This document shows, in pieces, positions 27,073-35,827 of a stretch of DNA of 64,000 nucleotides. The notes below the pieces were generated by a model that worked only from the letters and a program-made list of their open reading frames with translations, was not told the DNA's origin and ran no database searches. The translations under genes and the position numbers were made by a program. Position 1 is the first letter of the stretch; the number at the start of each line of letters is the position of its first letter. Origin of the DNA: Pseudomonas sp. dw_358 (GTDB lineage: Bacteria; Pseudomonadota; Gammaproteobacteria; Pseudomonadales; Pseudomonadaceae); NCBI RefSeq assembly GCF_018449655.1, contig NZ_JAAVUX010000014.1:1-64000 (forward strand). The letters are read 5' to 3'.

Positions 27073-27088
27073 TGTTGCTCCAGCAACA
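27073..27088. promoter_or_regulatory. Inverted repeat upstream of msuE, candidate SfnR site
   Basis: TGTTGCT-CC-AGCAACA is a perfect palindrome located 82 bp upstream of the msuE sigma-54 -24 element, the normal distance for an enhancer-binding protein. The same CTGTTG-N6-CAACA pattern recurs at 32522 beside sfnG. A degenerate second copy starts at 27057 (CTGTTGCCCAGG), overlapping the short repeat AACAG-AC-CTGTT at 27050-27061. Confidence 0.6.
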
Positions 27089-27170
27089 CCCCATGAACAA
27101 ACAGGGCCCGGAACAACACCCAGCCCGTCGACAGGTAGCCCGCAACCCTGTGAATCACGGTTTGAAGAGG

Positions 27171-27186
27171 TGGTACAGGTCTTGCT
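27171..27186 (+). promoter_or_regulatory. Sigma-54 promoter of msuE-msuC-sfnR
   Basis: TGGTAC-N5-TTGCT matches the sigma-54 -24/-12 consensus (TGGCAC-N5-TTGCA) with the required GG-N10-GC spacing. It ends 52 bp before the msuE start. It fits control by the sigma-54 activator encoded in the same operon. Confidence 0.75.
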
Positions 27187-27238
27187 GATGCCCTGCCACC
27201 CCCAGGCACTCGCCGGGTTACCCATGAAGGAATCGAAC

Positions 27239-27802
27239 ATGTCCACTGCTCTGAACGTTGTTGCCCTTTCCGGCGGTGCTTATCGCCCCTCACGTACCCT
27301 GGTACTGGTGGAGGCCTTGCTGGCCGAGCTAGGTCAGCACCTGCACATCAACAGCAAGGTCATCGAGTTGGGCGATATCGCCCGCCCCCTCGGTGCGGCG
27401 CTGTCGCGTCAGGAACTGGCGCCTGAAGTGGAAGCGGAGCTGGCGGCCATCGAGGCAGCGGACCTGCTGATCGTTGCCTCGCCGGTCTATCGCGGTTCCT
27501 ACCCTGGGCACCTCAAGCACTTGTTCGACCTGATCGACATCAACGGCCTGATCGACAAGCCCGTGCTGCTGGCGGCCACCGGCGGCAGCGAGCGCCACGC
27601 GCTGGTACTGGATCACCAGTTGCGTCCGCTGTTCAGCTTCCTGCAAGCGCTGACCTTGCCCATCGGCGTCTACGCCACCCAGGCCGATTTCACCGATTAC
27701 AGCATCAGCAGCGAACTGCTCAAGGCGCGCATCACCCTGGCCGCCGAACGGGCTGCACCGCTGTTCGCCGCCCATTCACGTCAGCAACTCAAACGCGCGT
27801 GA
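27239..27802 (+). CDS. msuE: NAD(P)H-dependent FMN reductase MsuE
   Basis: A 187-residue flavodoxin-like FMN reductase. SGGAYRPSRTLVLVEALL is the phosphate-binding loop and ASPVYRGSYPGHLKHLFDLI the flavin-ring motif of the SsuE/MsuE family. Such enzymes supply reduced FMN to two-component monooxygenases of methanesulfonate and sulfone use. AAGGA precedes ATG 27239. Its stop overlaps the GTG start of msuC (GTGA), so the reductase and its monooxygenase partner are translationally coupled. Confidence 0.9.
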   Translation: MSTALNVVALSGGAYRPSRTLVLVEALLAELGQHLHINSKVIELGDIARPLGAALSRQELAPEVEAELAAIEAADLLIVASPVYRGSYPGHLKHLFDLIDINGLIDKPVLLAATGGSERHALVLDHQLRPLFSFLQALTLPIGVYATQADFTDYSISSELLKARITLAAERAAPLFAAHSRQQLKRA

Positions 27803-28974
27803 TTGCTTTGCCCGCCTCACCCCTGGACACGGCGCGTGCGTTGAGCGCCGAGTTTGCCCGCAGCGCTGTGGAGCGTGACCAGCGCGGCGGCACGCCCAAG
27901 GCCGAACGCGACGCGCTGCGCGACAGTGGCCTGCTGGCCTTGAGCATCCCGCGCGAATACGGCGGCCTTGGCGCCAACTGGCAGCAAACCTTTGAAGTGG
28001 TCAGCGAGTTCGCCCGCGCGGACAGCTCCATCGCCCACGTGTTCGGCTTTCATCACCTGATGCTGGCCACCGTGCGCCTGTTTGGCCGCCCCGAGCAATG
28101 GCAACCGTGGTTCGAACAGACTGCGCGCAACAACTGGTTCTGGGGCAACGCGCTGAACCCGTTGGACACCCGCACTGTCGTACGCAGCCACGGCGGTTGG
28201 CGCGAGTTTTCCGGCAAGAAGAGCTTCTGCTCCGGCGCCCGGGATTCCGAAATGCTGATTGCCTCGGCCAGTGATGAATTGGCTGGCGGCAAGCTGGTGA
28301 TCGCCGCGATCCCCAGTGGGCGCACGGGCGTGACCCTGCACGGAGACTGGGAGAACATGGGCCAGCGCCAGACCGACAGCGGCAGCGCCAGCTTTGAACG
28401 GGTGCGCGTCGAAGAGTCCGAACTGTTGCTGGACCCAGGCCCCTTGAGCACACCGTTCGCCTGCCTGCGTCCGCTGATTGCGCAGTTGAACTTCGCCAGC
28501 ATCTTCCACGGCATCGCCCAGGGCGCTTACGAAGAAGCGCGCCAATACACCCGCGCAGAAACCCGCCCGTGGTTCAAGTCCATGGCCCGGGAAAGCCATC
28601 AGGACCCCTACGTGCTCAGCCACTTCGGTGACTTCTGGGTGCATCTGGAAAGCAGCCGACTGCTGCTCGGCAACGCCGCACGGCTGCTCGACACGGCCTG
28701 GAGCAAGGACGCGCAACTGGGCGAAGAGGAGCGCGGCCACGTGGCCGTGGCCATCGCCACCGCCAAGGTCGCCGCCACCCGTGGTGGCCTGGACTTGTGC
28801 AGCAAACTCTTCGAAGTCACCGGCGCGCGCTCCACCCACGCCTCGGTCGGCCTGGATCGCCACTGGCGCAACCTGCGCACCCAGAGCCTGCACGATCCGC
28901 TGGACTACAAACTCCACGAACTGGGGGACTGGGCGCTGAACCGGACCCTGCCTATCCCCACCTTCTACTCATAG
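27799..28974 (+). CDS. msuC: FMNH2-dependent monooxygenase MsuC (acyl-CoA dehydrogenase fold)
   Basis: A 391-residue member of the acyl-CoA-dehydrogenase-fold monooxygenases (MsuC/DszC/SfnB type). The N-terminal helical domain contains GLLALSIPREYGGLGA; the middle beta domain has GKKSFCSGARDSEMLI; the C-terminal domain has ARSTHASVGLDRHWRNLRTQSLHDPLDYK. Known MsuC oxidises methanesulfinate to methanesulfonate with reduced FMN. The start is GTG at 27799, overlapping msuE. In the well-known msuEDC arrangement msuD (the alkanesulfonate monooxygenase) lies between; here it is absent, so methanesulfonate must be cleaved by an enzyme coded elsewhere, for example SsuD. Confidence 0.85.
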   Translation: MIALPASPLDTARALSAEFARSAVERDQRGGTPKAERDALRDSGLLALSIPREYGGLGANWQQTFEVVSEFARADSSIAHVFGFHHLMLATVRLFGRPEQWQPWFEQTARNNWFWGNALNPLDTRTVVRSHGGWREFSGKKSFCSGARDSEMLIASASDELAGGKLVIAAIPSGRTGVTLHGDWENMGQRQTDSGSASFERVRVEESELLLDPGPLSTPFACLRPLIAQLNFASIFHGIAQGAYEEARQYTRAETRPWFKSMARESHQDPYVLSHFGDFWVHLESSRLLLGNAARLLDTAWSKDAQLGEEERGHVAVAIATAKVAATRGGLDLCSKLFEVTGARSTHASVGLDRHWRNLRTQSLHDPLDYKLHELGDWALNRTLPIPTFYS

Positions 28975-28982
28975 TGAATGCC

Positions 28983-30083
28983 ATGCAGCTCGTTACCCTA
29001 CCGGCCTCACCCGCGCTTGCCACCTCGATCCGCGCCACCGCGCAAGTGTTCGAGGACCCCAAGTCCAAAGCCCTGCTCGCGCACCTGCAGCGCGTAGCAC
29101 CCAGCGAAGCCAGTGTGCTGATCATTGGCGAAACCGGCACCGGCAAGGAGCTGATTGCCCGGCACATTCATAACCTCAGCGGGCGACGCAACAAGCCGTT
29201 CCTGGCGGTCAACTGCGGGGCGTTTTCCGAGTCGCTGGTGGAGGCTGAGCTGTTTGGTCACGAGAAAGGCGCCTTCACCGGCGCCCTCAATGCCAAGGCC
29301 GGCTGGTTCGAGGAAGCCAACGGCGGCACGCTGTTTCTCGATGAAATCGGCGACTTGCCCATGGCCATCCAGGTCAAGCTGCTGCGGGTGCTGCAAGAGC
29401 GTGAAGTGGTCCGGCTGGGCTCGCGCAAGAGCATCCCCATCGACGTGCGCGTGCTGGCCGCCACCAACGTGCAACTGGAGCGGGCCATCAATGCCGGGCA
29501 TTTTCGCGAAGACCTCTATTACCGCCTGGACGTGGTCAGTCTGGAGCTCAACCCCCTGCGCGAGCGCCCCGGTGACATCCTCCCGCTGACCCGGCACTTC
29601 ATCTCCACCTACAGCCAGCGCCTGGGCTATGGCGAGATCGCCCTGAGCCCGGATGCCGAGCGCAAACTGCGCGGCTACAGCTGGCCAGGCAACATTCGCG
29701 AATTGGAAAACGTCATTCACCACACCTTGCTGATCTGCCGCGACGGCCTGATCCGCGCCGAAGATTTGCGCCTGTCGAACATGCGCATCGAGCGCCCCGA
29801 CGAAGGCTCGGGCACGGACGACAGCGCCGAAGCACTGCTGAACCGGGCCTTTCAAAAGCTTTTCGAAGAGCAGGCCGGGGCCTTGCACGAGAAGGTCGAA
29901 GACGCGCTGCTGCGGGCCGCGTACCACTTCAGCCACTACAACCAGGTGCACACCGCCAAGCTGTTGGGCCTGACCCGCAACGTCACCCGCACCCGGTTGA
30001 TCAAGATCGGCGAGCTGGCGGTGAACAAGCGCCGCCCCATAGAGGACGTGCAAGGCGAGCGCTTGTTGCAGTTGTCGATTTAA
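28983..30083 (+). CDS. sfnR: Sigma-54-dependent activator SfnR
   Basis: A 366-residue enhancer-binding protein made of only an AAA+ domain and a Fis-type HTH; it begins almost directly at the ATPase and has no N-terminal sensor. Walker A is GETGTGKE, the sigma-54 contact loop GAFTGA is intact, Walker B is GGTLFLDEIGD, and the R-finger region is YYRLDVVSLELNPLRER. The C-terminal helix HTAKLLGLTRNVTRTRLIKIG binds DNA. SfnR is known to switch on dimethylsulfone genes under sulfur limitation, with its own expression as the control point. It follows msuC by 8 bp. Its TAA overlaps the convergent flavoprotein stop. Confidence 0.9.
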   Translation: MQLVTLPASPALATSIRATAQVFEDPKSKALLAHLQRVAPSEASVLIIGETGTGKELIARHIHNLSGRRNKPFLAVNCGAFSESLVEAELFGHEKGAFTGALNAKAGWFEEANGGTLFLDEIGDLPMAIQVKLLRVLQEREVVRLGSRKSIPIDVRVLAATNVQLERAINAGHFREDLYYRLDVVSLELNPLRERPGDILPLTRHFISTYSQRLGYGEIALSPDAERKLRGYSWPGNIRELENVIHHTLLICRDGLIRAEDLRLSNMRIERPDEGSGTDDSAEALLNRAFQKLFEEQAGALHEKVEDALLRAAYHFSHYNQVHTAKLLGLTRNVTRTRLIKIGELAVNKRRPIEDVQGERLLQLSI

Positions 30084-31486
30084 AGCCCGGCCAGGCGTGC
30101 TGCCAGTGCCTTGGCTTGACTGGCGACATCGGTCACCGCGGTGCTTTCCCACCACAGGCCGCGCAACGGCGGGCCCATGGCGAACAGGCGCGCGGATGCC
30201 TCCCCGGCCTCGTTGCGCACCGCCCCGCCCCCATCGGCATCGATACCCAGGCCCAAGGGTCCCGGACGGATCAGCCCAGCGGCCAGCAGTTGCTGCGGCA
30301 ACGGCCGGTCGACCCGGCGCCAGTCGTATTCAATGCCACTGGAATTGATCAGGGCATCGCCTTCCACCCACTCGCTCTGCAGGTGCCCCCGGCGGCGAAT
30401 CCGCACGCGCAGCGGTTCACCTTCCGGGGCCTCCAGCGCTTGAAACGACGCGGCCTCCACGGTCAGCCGCCCTTCGCCAAGCAATCGCTCGACCAGCGCA
30501 GCCCCCTGGGGCGGCGAGCGATGGTGATGGCTTTCCCACCAGGGCCGCACGTGACGCACAAACTGGCGACGCTGAACATCACTGGCCTGGCTCCACAACC
30601 GCCCGACGTGAGCGCGTACGGTATCCAGCGGCGCCTGCCAGTCAATGCCTTGCCCCAGCGCCCGTTGGCACTGCGCCCGCACGGCCCGCAACAGTTGGCT
30701 CGGACTGCGAAGCGTGTGATCAGCCGCGAGAAAATCATCCCAGCTCGGCGGTTGGCGGCGAACATGGGGCAACAGGCCGTGACGTGATAGCACGCGGATA
30801 GAGCCACGATGGCCCGCCTGATCCAACGACGCCACGGCGTCGACCATGGTCAGCCCGGCACCGATGATCAGCACCCGCGCCTCACGATTGAGCTGCGCCA
30901 GCGCGGGCACATCCCACGGGTCCAGCGCAGCGGCATTCAAACCACTGGATTGGCGCTGACGGGTGCGCGCAGCAGGGAACATCCCGGTGGCCAGGACTGC
31001 CGTGCGGGCGATCAACTCGGCACCATTGGACAGCGTAACGCGAACGCCCCGGGCCTCGTTGTGCAGCGCCACCACCTCGCCCTGTACGTGCTCGACAAGG
31101 GATCCGGGGTTGGCCCGTTGCGCCTCGCGCAAACGCTGCCGCGCGTACACCCCGAACAGTCCCCGGGGCGCAAAGAGCTCGGCCACCGGCACCGATTGCT
31201 GCGCGGCCTCGGGCCAGCCCCCCGAAGCCAGGTGCTCGGTGAGCCACTGGGTCAGGTCGTTGGCATTGTCCGGATCGACACTCATGCGTGCCGCGTTACC
31301 ATTCAGGGTGTGCACACGCTCGCGGGCGCTATAGGCCTCGCCGCGACCCAGCTCGCTGCGTGGCTCGACGATCAACACGCGCCGCCGGCCCGGCAGGCGC
31401 AGCAGCTGCATGGCCAGCAGCGCACCGCTCAGGCCACCGCCGACAATCAACACATCGGGCAGCGGCTCGGGAGAAATCAGACTCAT
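30080..31486 (-). CDS. FAD/NAD(P)-binding protein
   Basis: A 468-residue flavoprotein with an N-terminal dinucleotide fold (VLIVGGGLSGALLAMQLL), a GEAYSARERVHTLNGNAARMSV region typical of the FAD-NAD(P)-binding (HpaA-like, NAD_binding_9) family, a second nucleotide fold (VLIIGAGLTMVDAVASL) and a conserved C-terminal segment ending LFAMGPPLRGLWWESTAVTDVASQA. Relatives are often found in sulfur-assimilation clusters beside msu/sfn genes, but the reaction is unproven. It converges with sfnR and is on the same strand as the broken sfnG upstream of it, so it may be read from the sfnG promoter. Confidence 0.8.
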   Translation of the reverse strand: MSLISPEPLPDVLIVGGGLSGALLAMQLLRLPGRRRVLIVEPRSELGRGEAYSARERVHTLNGNAARMSVDPDNANDLTQWLTEHLASGGWPEAAQQSVPVAELFAPRGLFGVYARQRLREAQRANPGSLVEHVQGEVVALHNEARGVRVTLSNGAELIARTAVLATGMFPAARTRQRQSSGLNAAALDPWDVPALAQLNREARVLIIGAGLTMVDAVASLDQAGHRGSIRVLSRHGLLPHVRRQPPSWDDFLAADHTLRSPSQLLRAVRAQCQRALGQGIDWQAPLDTVRAHVGRLWSQASDVQRRQFVRHVRPWWESHHHRSPPQGAALVERLLGEGRLTVEAASFQALEAPEGEPLRVRIRRRGHLQSEWVEGDALINSSGIEYDWRRVDRPLPQQLLAAGLIRPGPLGLGIDADGGGAVRNEAGEASARLFAMGPPLRGLWWESTAVTDVASQAKALAARLAGL

Positions 31487-31524
31487 CGGTTTTGACTCAT
31501 AAATGGCTAGTGTCCCGTATGGGT

Positions 31525-32369
31525 TTATAGACCAGACGCCTGTCCGCTGTCTCGCTCCAGATCACGAACAATGGGCAGTACGTGCTCACCGAAGTATTCG
31601 ACCTCTTCCTGAAAATGCAGGAATGCCGACAGGATCAAATCCACCCCGGCGGCCTTCAGCGCGACGATGCGTTCGGCGATCTGGCGCGGGGTGCCGATCA
31701 GGTCGGTCTTGAACCCGTCGTTGTATTGCACCAGATCCTCGAAAGTCGACCTGGCCCAGTTACCCTCGCCTTCGGGGCTGGCCTTGCCGGCCTGGCGAGC
31801 GGCATCGCCGAAGGCATTGACCGCCTCGGGGTCGGCCTTGTCGATGATTTCGGCCAGTACCGCGCGGGCCTCGGCCTCCGTTTCGCGGGCAATGATGAAG
31901 GCGTTGACACCTACCTTGACCGTATGGCCATTGGCGGCGGCCTTGGCCCGAATGTCGTCGACTTGAGCCTTGATGCCTTCCACCGTATTGCCGTTGGTGA
32001 AGTACCAATCCGAGACGCGCGCGGCCATGTCACGCGCCCCGCCGTCAGTTGATCGATGGTCGCCAATTGCTTGGCTGCCACCGCCGGGGTCCGCGGCCCG
32101 GGCAGGATGGCGGCAATGGCTTTAAGCCGGTCGGTGGCCGCCAGCAGGGCGTGGCTGAACGCCACCGACTCGTGCTGGTATTCGGCGCCGTACCCGGCCG
32201 TGAAGCGAATCTGCGTGAGCGCGTATTCAAAACCGGATCGCTCGGTGATCTGCGCCAGCGTGCGGTTGTAGTCAATGTCCCAGCCCGTGCGCTGCTCGAT
32301 CTTGCTGACCACCAGACCGCCGCTGACGTTGGGGACCCAGTAGGCGAATTTCACCGGTTGCGTGCTCAT
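31525..32369 (-). pseudogene. sfnG: Broken dimethylsulfone monooxygenase gene sfnG
   Basis: Two pieces of one LLM-class flavin monooxygenase lie in different frames. The 5' piece (from 32369) encodes VKFAYWVPNVSGGLVVSKIEQ and runs to TIDQLTAGR; the 3' piece (to 31525) begins at DMAARVSDWYFTNGNTVEG and runs to the natural C-terminus. From memory of intact SfnG (about 360 residues), roughly 80 residues between GR and DMAARVSDW are missing, and the join at about 32031-32040 shifts the frame. The join sequence GGGCGCGTGACATGG suggests a deletion between short GCGCGT-like repeats. The lost segment includes much of the flavin barrel, so no active enzyme is expected. The sigma-54 promoter upstream is intact. 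Confidence 0.82.
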
Positions 32370-32422
32370 GCTGACCTCTGCTCGTCGCCAAGGTGGACGT
32401 CACCTCGTTGCAGTCTAGCCAA

Positions 32423-32438
32423 AGCAGCAAACGTGCCA
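32423..32438 (-). promoter_or_regulatory. Sigma-54 promoter of sfnG
   Basis: On the minus strand TGGCAC-GTTTG-CTGCT keeps a perfect -24 element and the GG-N10-GC spacing; the -12 element differs from TTGCT at one base. It lies 54 bp upstream of the sfnG start. Confidence 0.7.
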
Positions 32439-32498
32439 GTGTATTTTTTCTTTTAAAATCATATGCATAGATGACACTCAGTGATTTCTGGGATGGCG

Positions 32499-32539
32499 TG
32501 AACAGACAATCTGTTCAACCACTGTTGGCCAGGCAACAG
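32499..32539. promoter_or_regulatory. Paired inverted repeats between sfnG and the divergent monooxygenase
   Basis: TGAACAG-N5-CTGTTCA (32499-32517) and CTGTTG-N6-CAACAG (32522-32539) are both perfect inverted repeats. The second matches the palindrome upstream of msuE and sits about 85 bp upstream of the sfnG -24 box and 53 bp upstream of the plus-strand candidate sigma-54 box. They are candidate SfnR enhancer sites serving both directions. Confidence 0.6.
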
Positions 32540-32591
32540 CTGGCGACGTTCGTGACAATCCCTTTTTCATCTAAATCAACAGGTTAGCTTT

Positions 32592-32607
32592 AGGCATGAG
32601 GCGTGCA
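32592..32607 (+). promoter_or_regulatory. Candidate sigma-54 promoter of the monooxygenase-ABC operon
   Basis: AGGCAT-GAGGC-GTGCA keeps the invariant GG-N10-GC but departs from consensus at several other positions. It is about 170 bp upstream of the monooxygenase start. The rest of the 32370-32778 intergenic region shows no reading frame of note. Confidence 0.45.
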
Positions 32608-32778
32608 ACGGCCTCCCCCTACCTCAATCGACTGGCGCGGGTGGAGGTCCAATGCCAACCCCCCAAAGCCGCCAGATCATAGGAACACCCCCCATCCTTT
32701 CCTCCATTTCATAGGAAGACACCTCCCACTCCCGCCCCTTAAGGTAAAGCCACTCGCCCCCCGTACAGTGACTTGCCC

Positions 32779-34083
32779 ATGTCCAAACGAATGATGCACC
32801 TGGTGGCCTACCTGAAAACCGGTCCGACCGCTGTCCACGGTGGCGGTTGGCGGCATCCCGAGGCGCGGCTGGACGACATTCTCGAGCCCGAGCGCTACGA
32901 GCACATCGCCCGGGAGCTGGAGGCGGCCTGTTTCGATGCCTGTTTCTTCGCCGACCTGCTGGGCCTCTATGACATTCACAAAGGCAGCCTGGAAAGCTAC
33001 GTCAAGCACGGCGGCCAGATCAGCTACCTGGACCCCATGACCGTGCTGCCGATCATGGCCCGGGCCACCTCGCGGCTGGGGCTCGGGGCAACCCTGTCGA
33101 CCACCTTCTACAACGCCTATCACCTGGCCCGCTCGCTGGGTTCGCTGGACGTGCTGAGCAAGGGCCGGGTGGCCTGGAACATCGTCACCTCGGCCACGGA
33201 CCTGGAGGCGCAGAACTTCGGTTTCGATGAAATCCTGCCCAGGGATGTGCGCTACGACCACGCCGACGAGGTGCTGGAGGCCTGCTGCGCACTGTGGGAC
33301 AGCTGGGACGCCGACGCCTTCGTCCACGACAAGCAACAAGGTGTGTTCGCCGACCCGAGCAAGGTGCATTACGCCAACTACAAAGGCCAATGGGTGTCGA
33401 CTCGCGGACCGCTGTCGATCCCGCGCAGTCCACAAGGGCATCCGGTGCTGATGCAGGCCGGGTCCTCGGAACGTGGTCGGCGCTTCGCGGCGCGCTGGGC
33501 CGAGCTGATCTTCACTGCCCACGGCTCGGCCACGGCAATGCAGGATTTCTACCGCGACATCAAGGGCCGCGTGACGAGCGAAGGGCGTGCCCCGGAGGAC
33601 TGCAAGATCCTGGTGCAAAGCACCGTAGTGGTGGCTGAAACGGACGCCATCGCCCGGGAAAAGGCCGAGTACCTGAACAGCCTGGCCAACCAGGAGCTGA
33701 TCCTGGCCATGAGCTCCAGCAACGTCGGCGCCGACCTGAGCAAGCTCACCGCTGACGGCAACCTGTCCGAGCTGCAAGGCAACCAGGGGATACAGGGCGC
33801 GGTGGACTTCCTCAACGGCAAGGCACAGAACGCCGGCACCGACTTCAAGAGCGCCGCGCAAAAGTCCCTGCCCGATCAGATTGTGGGCACGGCGCAGACT
33901 GTGGCCGATCAATTGCAAGCGTTGTTCGAGTCCAGGGCCTGCGACGGCTTCGTCGTCTCGCCGATCTACCATCCCGGTTCCCACGAGGCGTTCTGCCGCA
34001 GCGTGGTCCCGGAGTTGCAGCGGCGCGGACTGTTTCGCACCGCGTACAGCGGGCAGACCCTGCGCGACAACCTCAAAGACTGA
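32779..34083 (+). CDS. LLM-class flavin-dependent monooxygenase (NtaA/DmoA/DszA type)
   Basis: A 434-residue member of the NtaA/SnaA/DszA family of flavin monooxygenases that use FMNH2 from a separate reductase. The N-terminal segment HLVAYLKTGPTAVHGGGWRHPEA is characteristic; GRVAWNIVTS, RYDHADEVLEACCALWDSW and QAGSSERGRRFAARWAELIF follow in the usual order. Known members attack aminopolycarboxylates, dimethylsulfide or dibenzothiophene sulfone; the substrate here is open. ATG 32779 is used, though no strong ribosome site is visible. It is followed after 13 bp by a full ABC importer, and diverges from sfnG, so an organosulfur substrate is the favoured inference. Confidence 0.85.
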   Translation: MSKRMMHLVAYLKTGPTAVHGGGWRHPEARLDDILEPERYEHIARELEAACFDACFFADLLGLYDIHKGSLESYVKHGGQISYLDPMTVLPIMARATSRLGLGATLSTTFYNAYHLARSLGSLDVLSKGRVAWNIVTSATDLEAQNFGFDEILPRDVRYDHADEVLEACCALWDSWDADAFVHDKQQGVFADPSKVHYANYKGQWVSTRGPLSIPRSPQGHPVLMQAGSSERGRRFAARWAELIFTAHGSATAMQDFYRDIKGRVTSEGRAPEDCKILVQSTVVVAETDAIAREKAEYLNSLANQELILAMSSSNVGADLSKLTADGNLSELQGNQGIQGAVDFLNGKAQNAGTDFKSAAQKSLPDQIVGTAQTVADQLQALFESRACDGFVVSPIYHPGSHEAFCRSVVPELQRRGLFRTAYSGQTLRDNLKD

Positions 34084-34096
34084 AAAGAGGTACCCC

Positions 34097-35017
34097 ATGA
34101 GCACCCACCCCTTGGCCGTGCACACGGCGCCGGTCGATACCGCGAACTTGCCCGGGCGGGCCCGCGCCCAGCGCCGGTTGCTCGGCTCGCTGGCCCTGCT
34201 CAGCGGGCCGACCTACCTGTGGTTGCTGATAACGATCTTCCTGCCGTTGATGGCCATGCTGTACTTCAGTTTCCTGACCATCGCCCCGATCGCCGGGCCC
34301 GGCGGCACCCTGACCCTGGCCCACTACGTCGACATCTTCAGCAAGCCGGTGTATTTGATCAACCTCAAGCGCTCGCTGTTGATGGGCCTGCAAGTGACCT
34401 TCTTCTGCGTGCTGATCGGCTACCCGGCGGCCTACTGCCTGGCGCGCAAGATCAAGAATCGCTGGCGCGAAGCGATCCTGCTACTGGTGGTGCTGCCGTT
34501 CTGGAGCAATGCGCTGGTGCGGACTTTTTCCTGGACCATGGTGCTCAGCGACAACGGCCTGCTGGGACATCTGCTGCAGGCGATCTGGCCCGGCGGCCCC
34601 TCCCTGGACCTGCTGTACAGCTACAAAGCGATTGTCATCGGCCTGGTCCACGCGTACCTGCCCTACATGATCCTGACCTGCTATGTCTCCTTGCAGGCCA
34701 TCGACGGCACCCTGGCCGAAGCCGCCCTGAGCCTGGGCGCGTCGCACCGCCAGGTGTTCCAGCGCATCATCCTGCCCCTGAGCCTGCCGGGCCTGGTCGC
34801 CGGCAGCACGCTGATCTTCGTGCCGGTGATCGGCTGCTTCATGGAGCCGCGCATCCTCGGCGGCCAGCAAGGCATCACCTTCGGCACCATCATCGAGAGC
34901 CAGTTCACCACCTCGTTCAACTGGCCGCTGGGCGCCGCCATGGGCTTCGTGTTGCTGGCGGTGGTGTTGCTGGTGATGGCGCTGTTCTTTCCCCTGCTGC
35001 GCAAACACCTGACCTGA
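34097..35017 (+). CDS. ABC transporter permease, PotB-like
   Basis: A 306-residue inner-membrane permease with six helices. The EAA loop reads EAALSLGASHRQVFQRIILPLSLPGL, which contacts the ATPase. AAGAGG precedes ATG 34097. Together with the next three genes it forms an importer of the spermidine/putrescine/Fe3+ class, co-oriented with and 13 bp from the monooxygenase, so it probably imports that enzyme's substrate. Confidence 0.9.
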   Translation: MSTHPLAVHTAPVDTANLPGRARAQRRLLGSLALLSGPTYLWLLITIFLPLMAMLYFSFLTIAPIAGPGGTLTLAHYVDIFSKPVYLINLKRSLLMGLQVTFFCVLIGYPAAYCLARKIKNRWREAILLLVVLPFWSNALVRTFSWTMVLSDNGLLGHLLQAIWPGGPSLDLLYSYKAIVIGLVHAYLPYMILTCYVSLQAIDGTLAEAALSLGASHRQVFQRIILPLSLPGLVAGSTLIFVPVIGCFMEPRILGGQQGITFGTIIESQFTTSFNWPLGAAMGFVLLAVVLLVMALFFPLLRKHLT

Positions 35018-35026
35018 GGGCTGGCC

Positions 35027-35827
35027 ATGAAAGCACTGCTCGCCATGACACCACTACGCGCCGCGTTCGCCCCCTGTTACCTGGGCCTGGTGCTGGTGTT
35101 TCTGTACACGCCGATCATCGTGATGATGATCATGGCCTTCAACCAGTCCGAGCTGTACCAGCTGCCGTTCGTCTTCGACCTCAAATGGTTCCGTGCTCTG
35201 TCTCATAACGACGACCTGCTGCAAGCCGCTGCCAACAGCATCATGATCGCCCTCGTCAACACCCTGATCTCGGTCAGCCTCGGCACCCTGACGGCGCTGG
35301 CCCTGGCTCGCCACGACTTTCGGGCCAAACCCTGGTTCGAGCTGTTGCTGCTGCCCTCGCTGACCATGCCCTGGCTGATCACTGGCACGGCGATGATGCT
35401 GTTCTTCTTCTGGACCGGCATCGGCCGCGGCTTGCACGCGATCCTGCTGGGCCACGTGGCGCTGTCGATCCCCTACGTGGTGTTCATCATGCGCAGCCGC
35501 CTGAAGTCGTTCAATCGGTCCCTGGAAGAAGCCGCGCAGGTCCTCGGCGCCAGCGCCTGGCAGACTTTCTGGCGGGTCACTGCACCGTTGCTGGCGCCTG
35601 GTCTGGTGGCCGCAGCGCTGTTTGCCTTTGCCCTGTCGTTCGACCAGTTCGTGATTTCCTATTTCCTGGCACCCATCGGCGTGTCGACCCTGCCCGTGGA
35701 AATCTATTCGGCAATTCGCAAGGGCTTCACCCCGGAGATCAATGCCATTTCCACCCTCATCATCCTGTTTTCCATGGGGCTGATGATCGTGTTCGCCAGA
35801 TTCAGCAAGTTTGGAGGGGAGCAATAG
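35027..35827 (+). CDS. ABC transporter permease, PotC-like
   Basis: A 266-residue permease with six helices; the EAA loop is EAAQVLGASAWQTFWRVTAPLLAPGL. It begins 9 bp after the first permease and abuts the ATPase gene (TAG immediately before ATG). It pairs with the preceding gene to form the membrane channel. Confidence 0.9.
   Translation: MKALLAMTPLRAAFAPCYLGLVLVFLYTPIIVMMIMAFNQSELYQLPFVFDLKWFRALSHNDDLLQAAANSIMIALVNTLISVSLGTLTALALARHDFRAKPWFELLLLPSLTMPWLITGTAMMLFFFWTGIGRGLHAILLGHVALSIPYVVFIMRSRLKSFNRSLEEAAQVLGASAWQTFWRVTAPLLAPGLVAAALFAFALSFDQFVISYFLAPIGVSTLPVEIYSAIRKGFTPEINAISTLIILFSMGLMIVFARFSKFGGEQ

Noticed and set aside
31900..32100. sfnG disruption as a simple sequencing error
   Set aside because: About 80 codons are absent in addition to the frame change, which a single-base error cannot explain.
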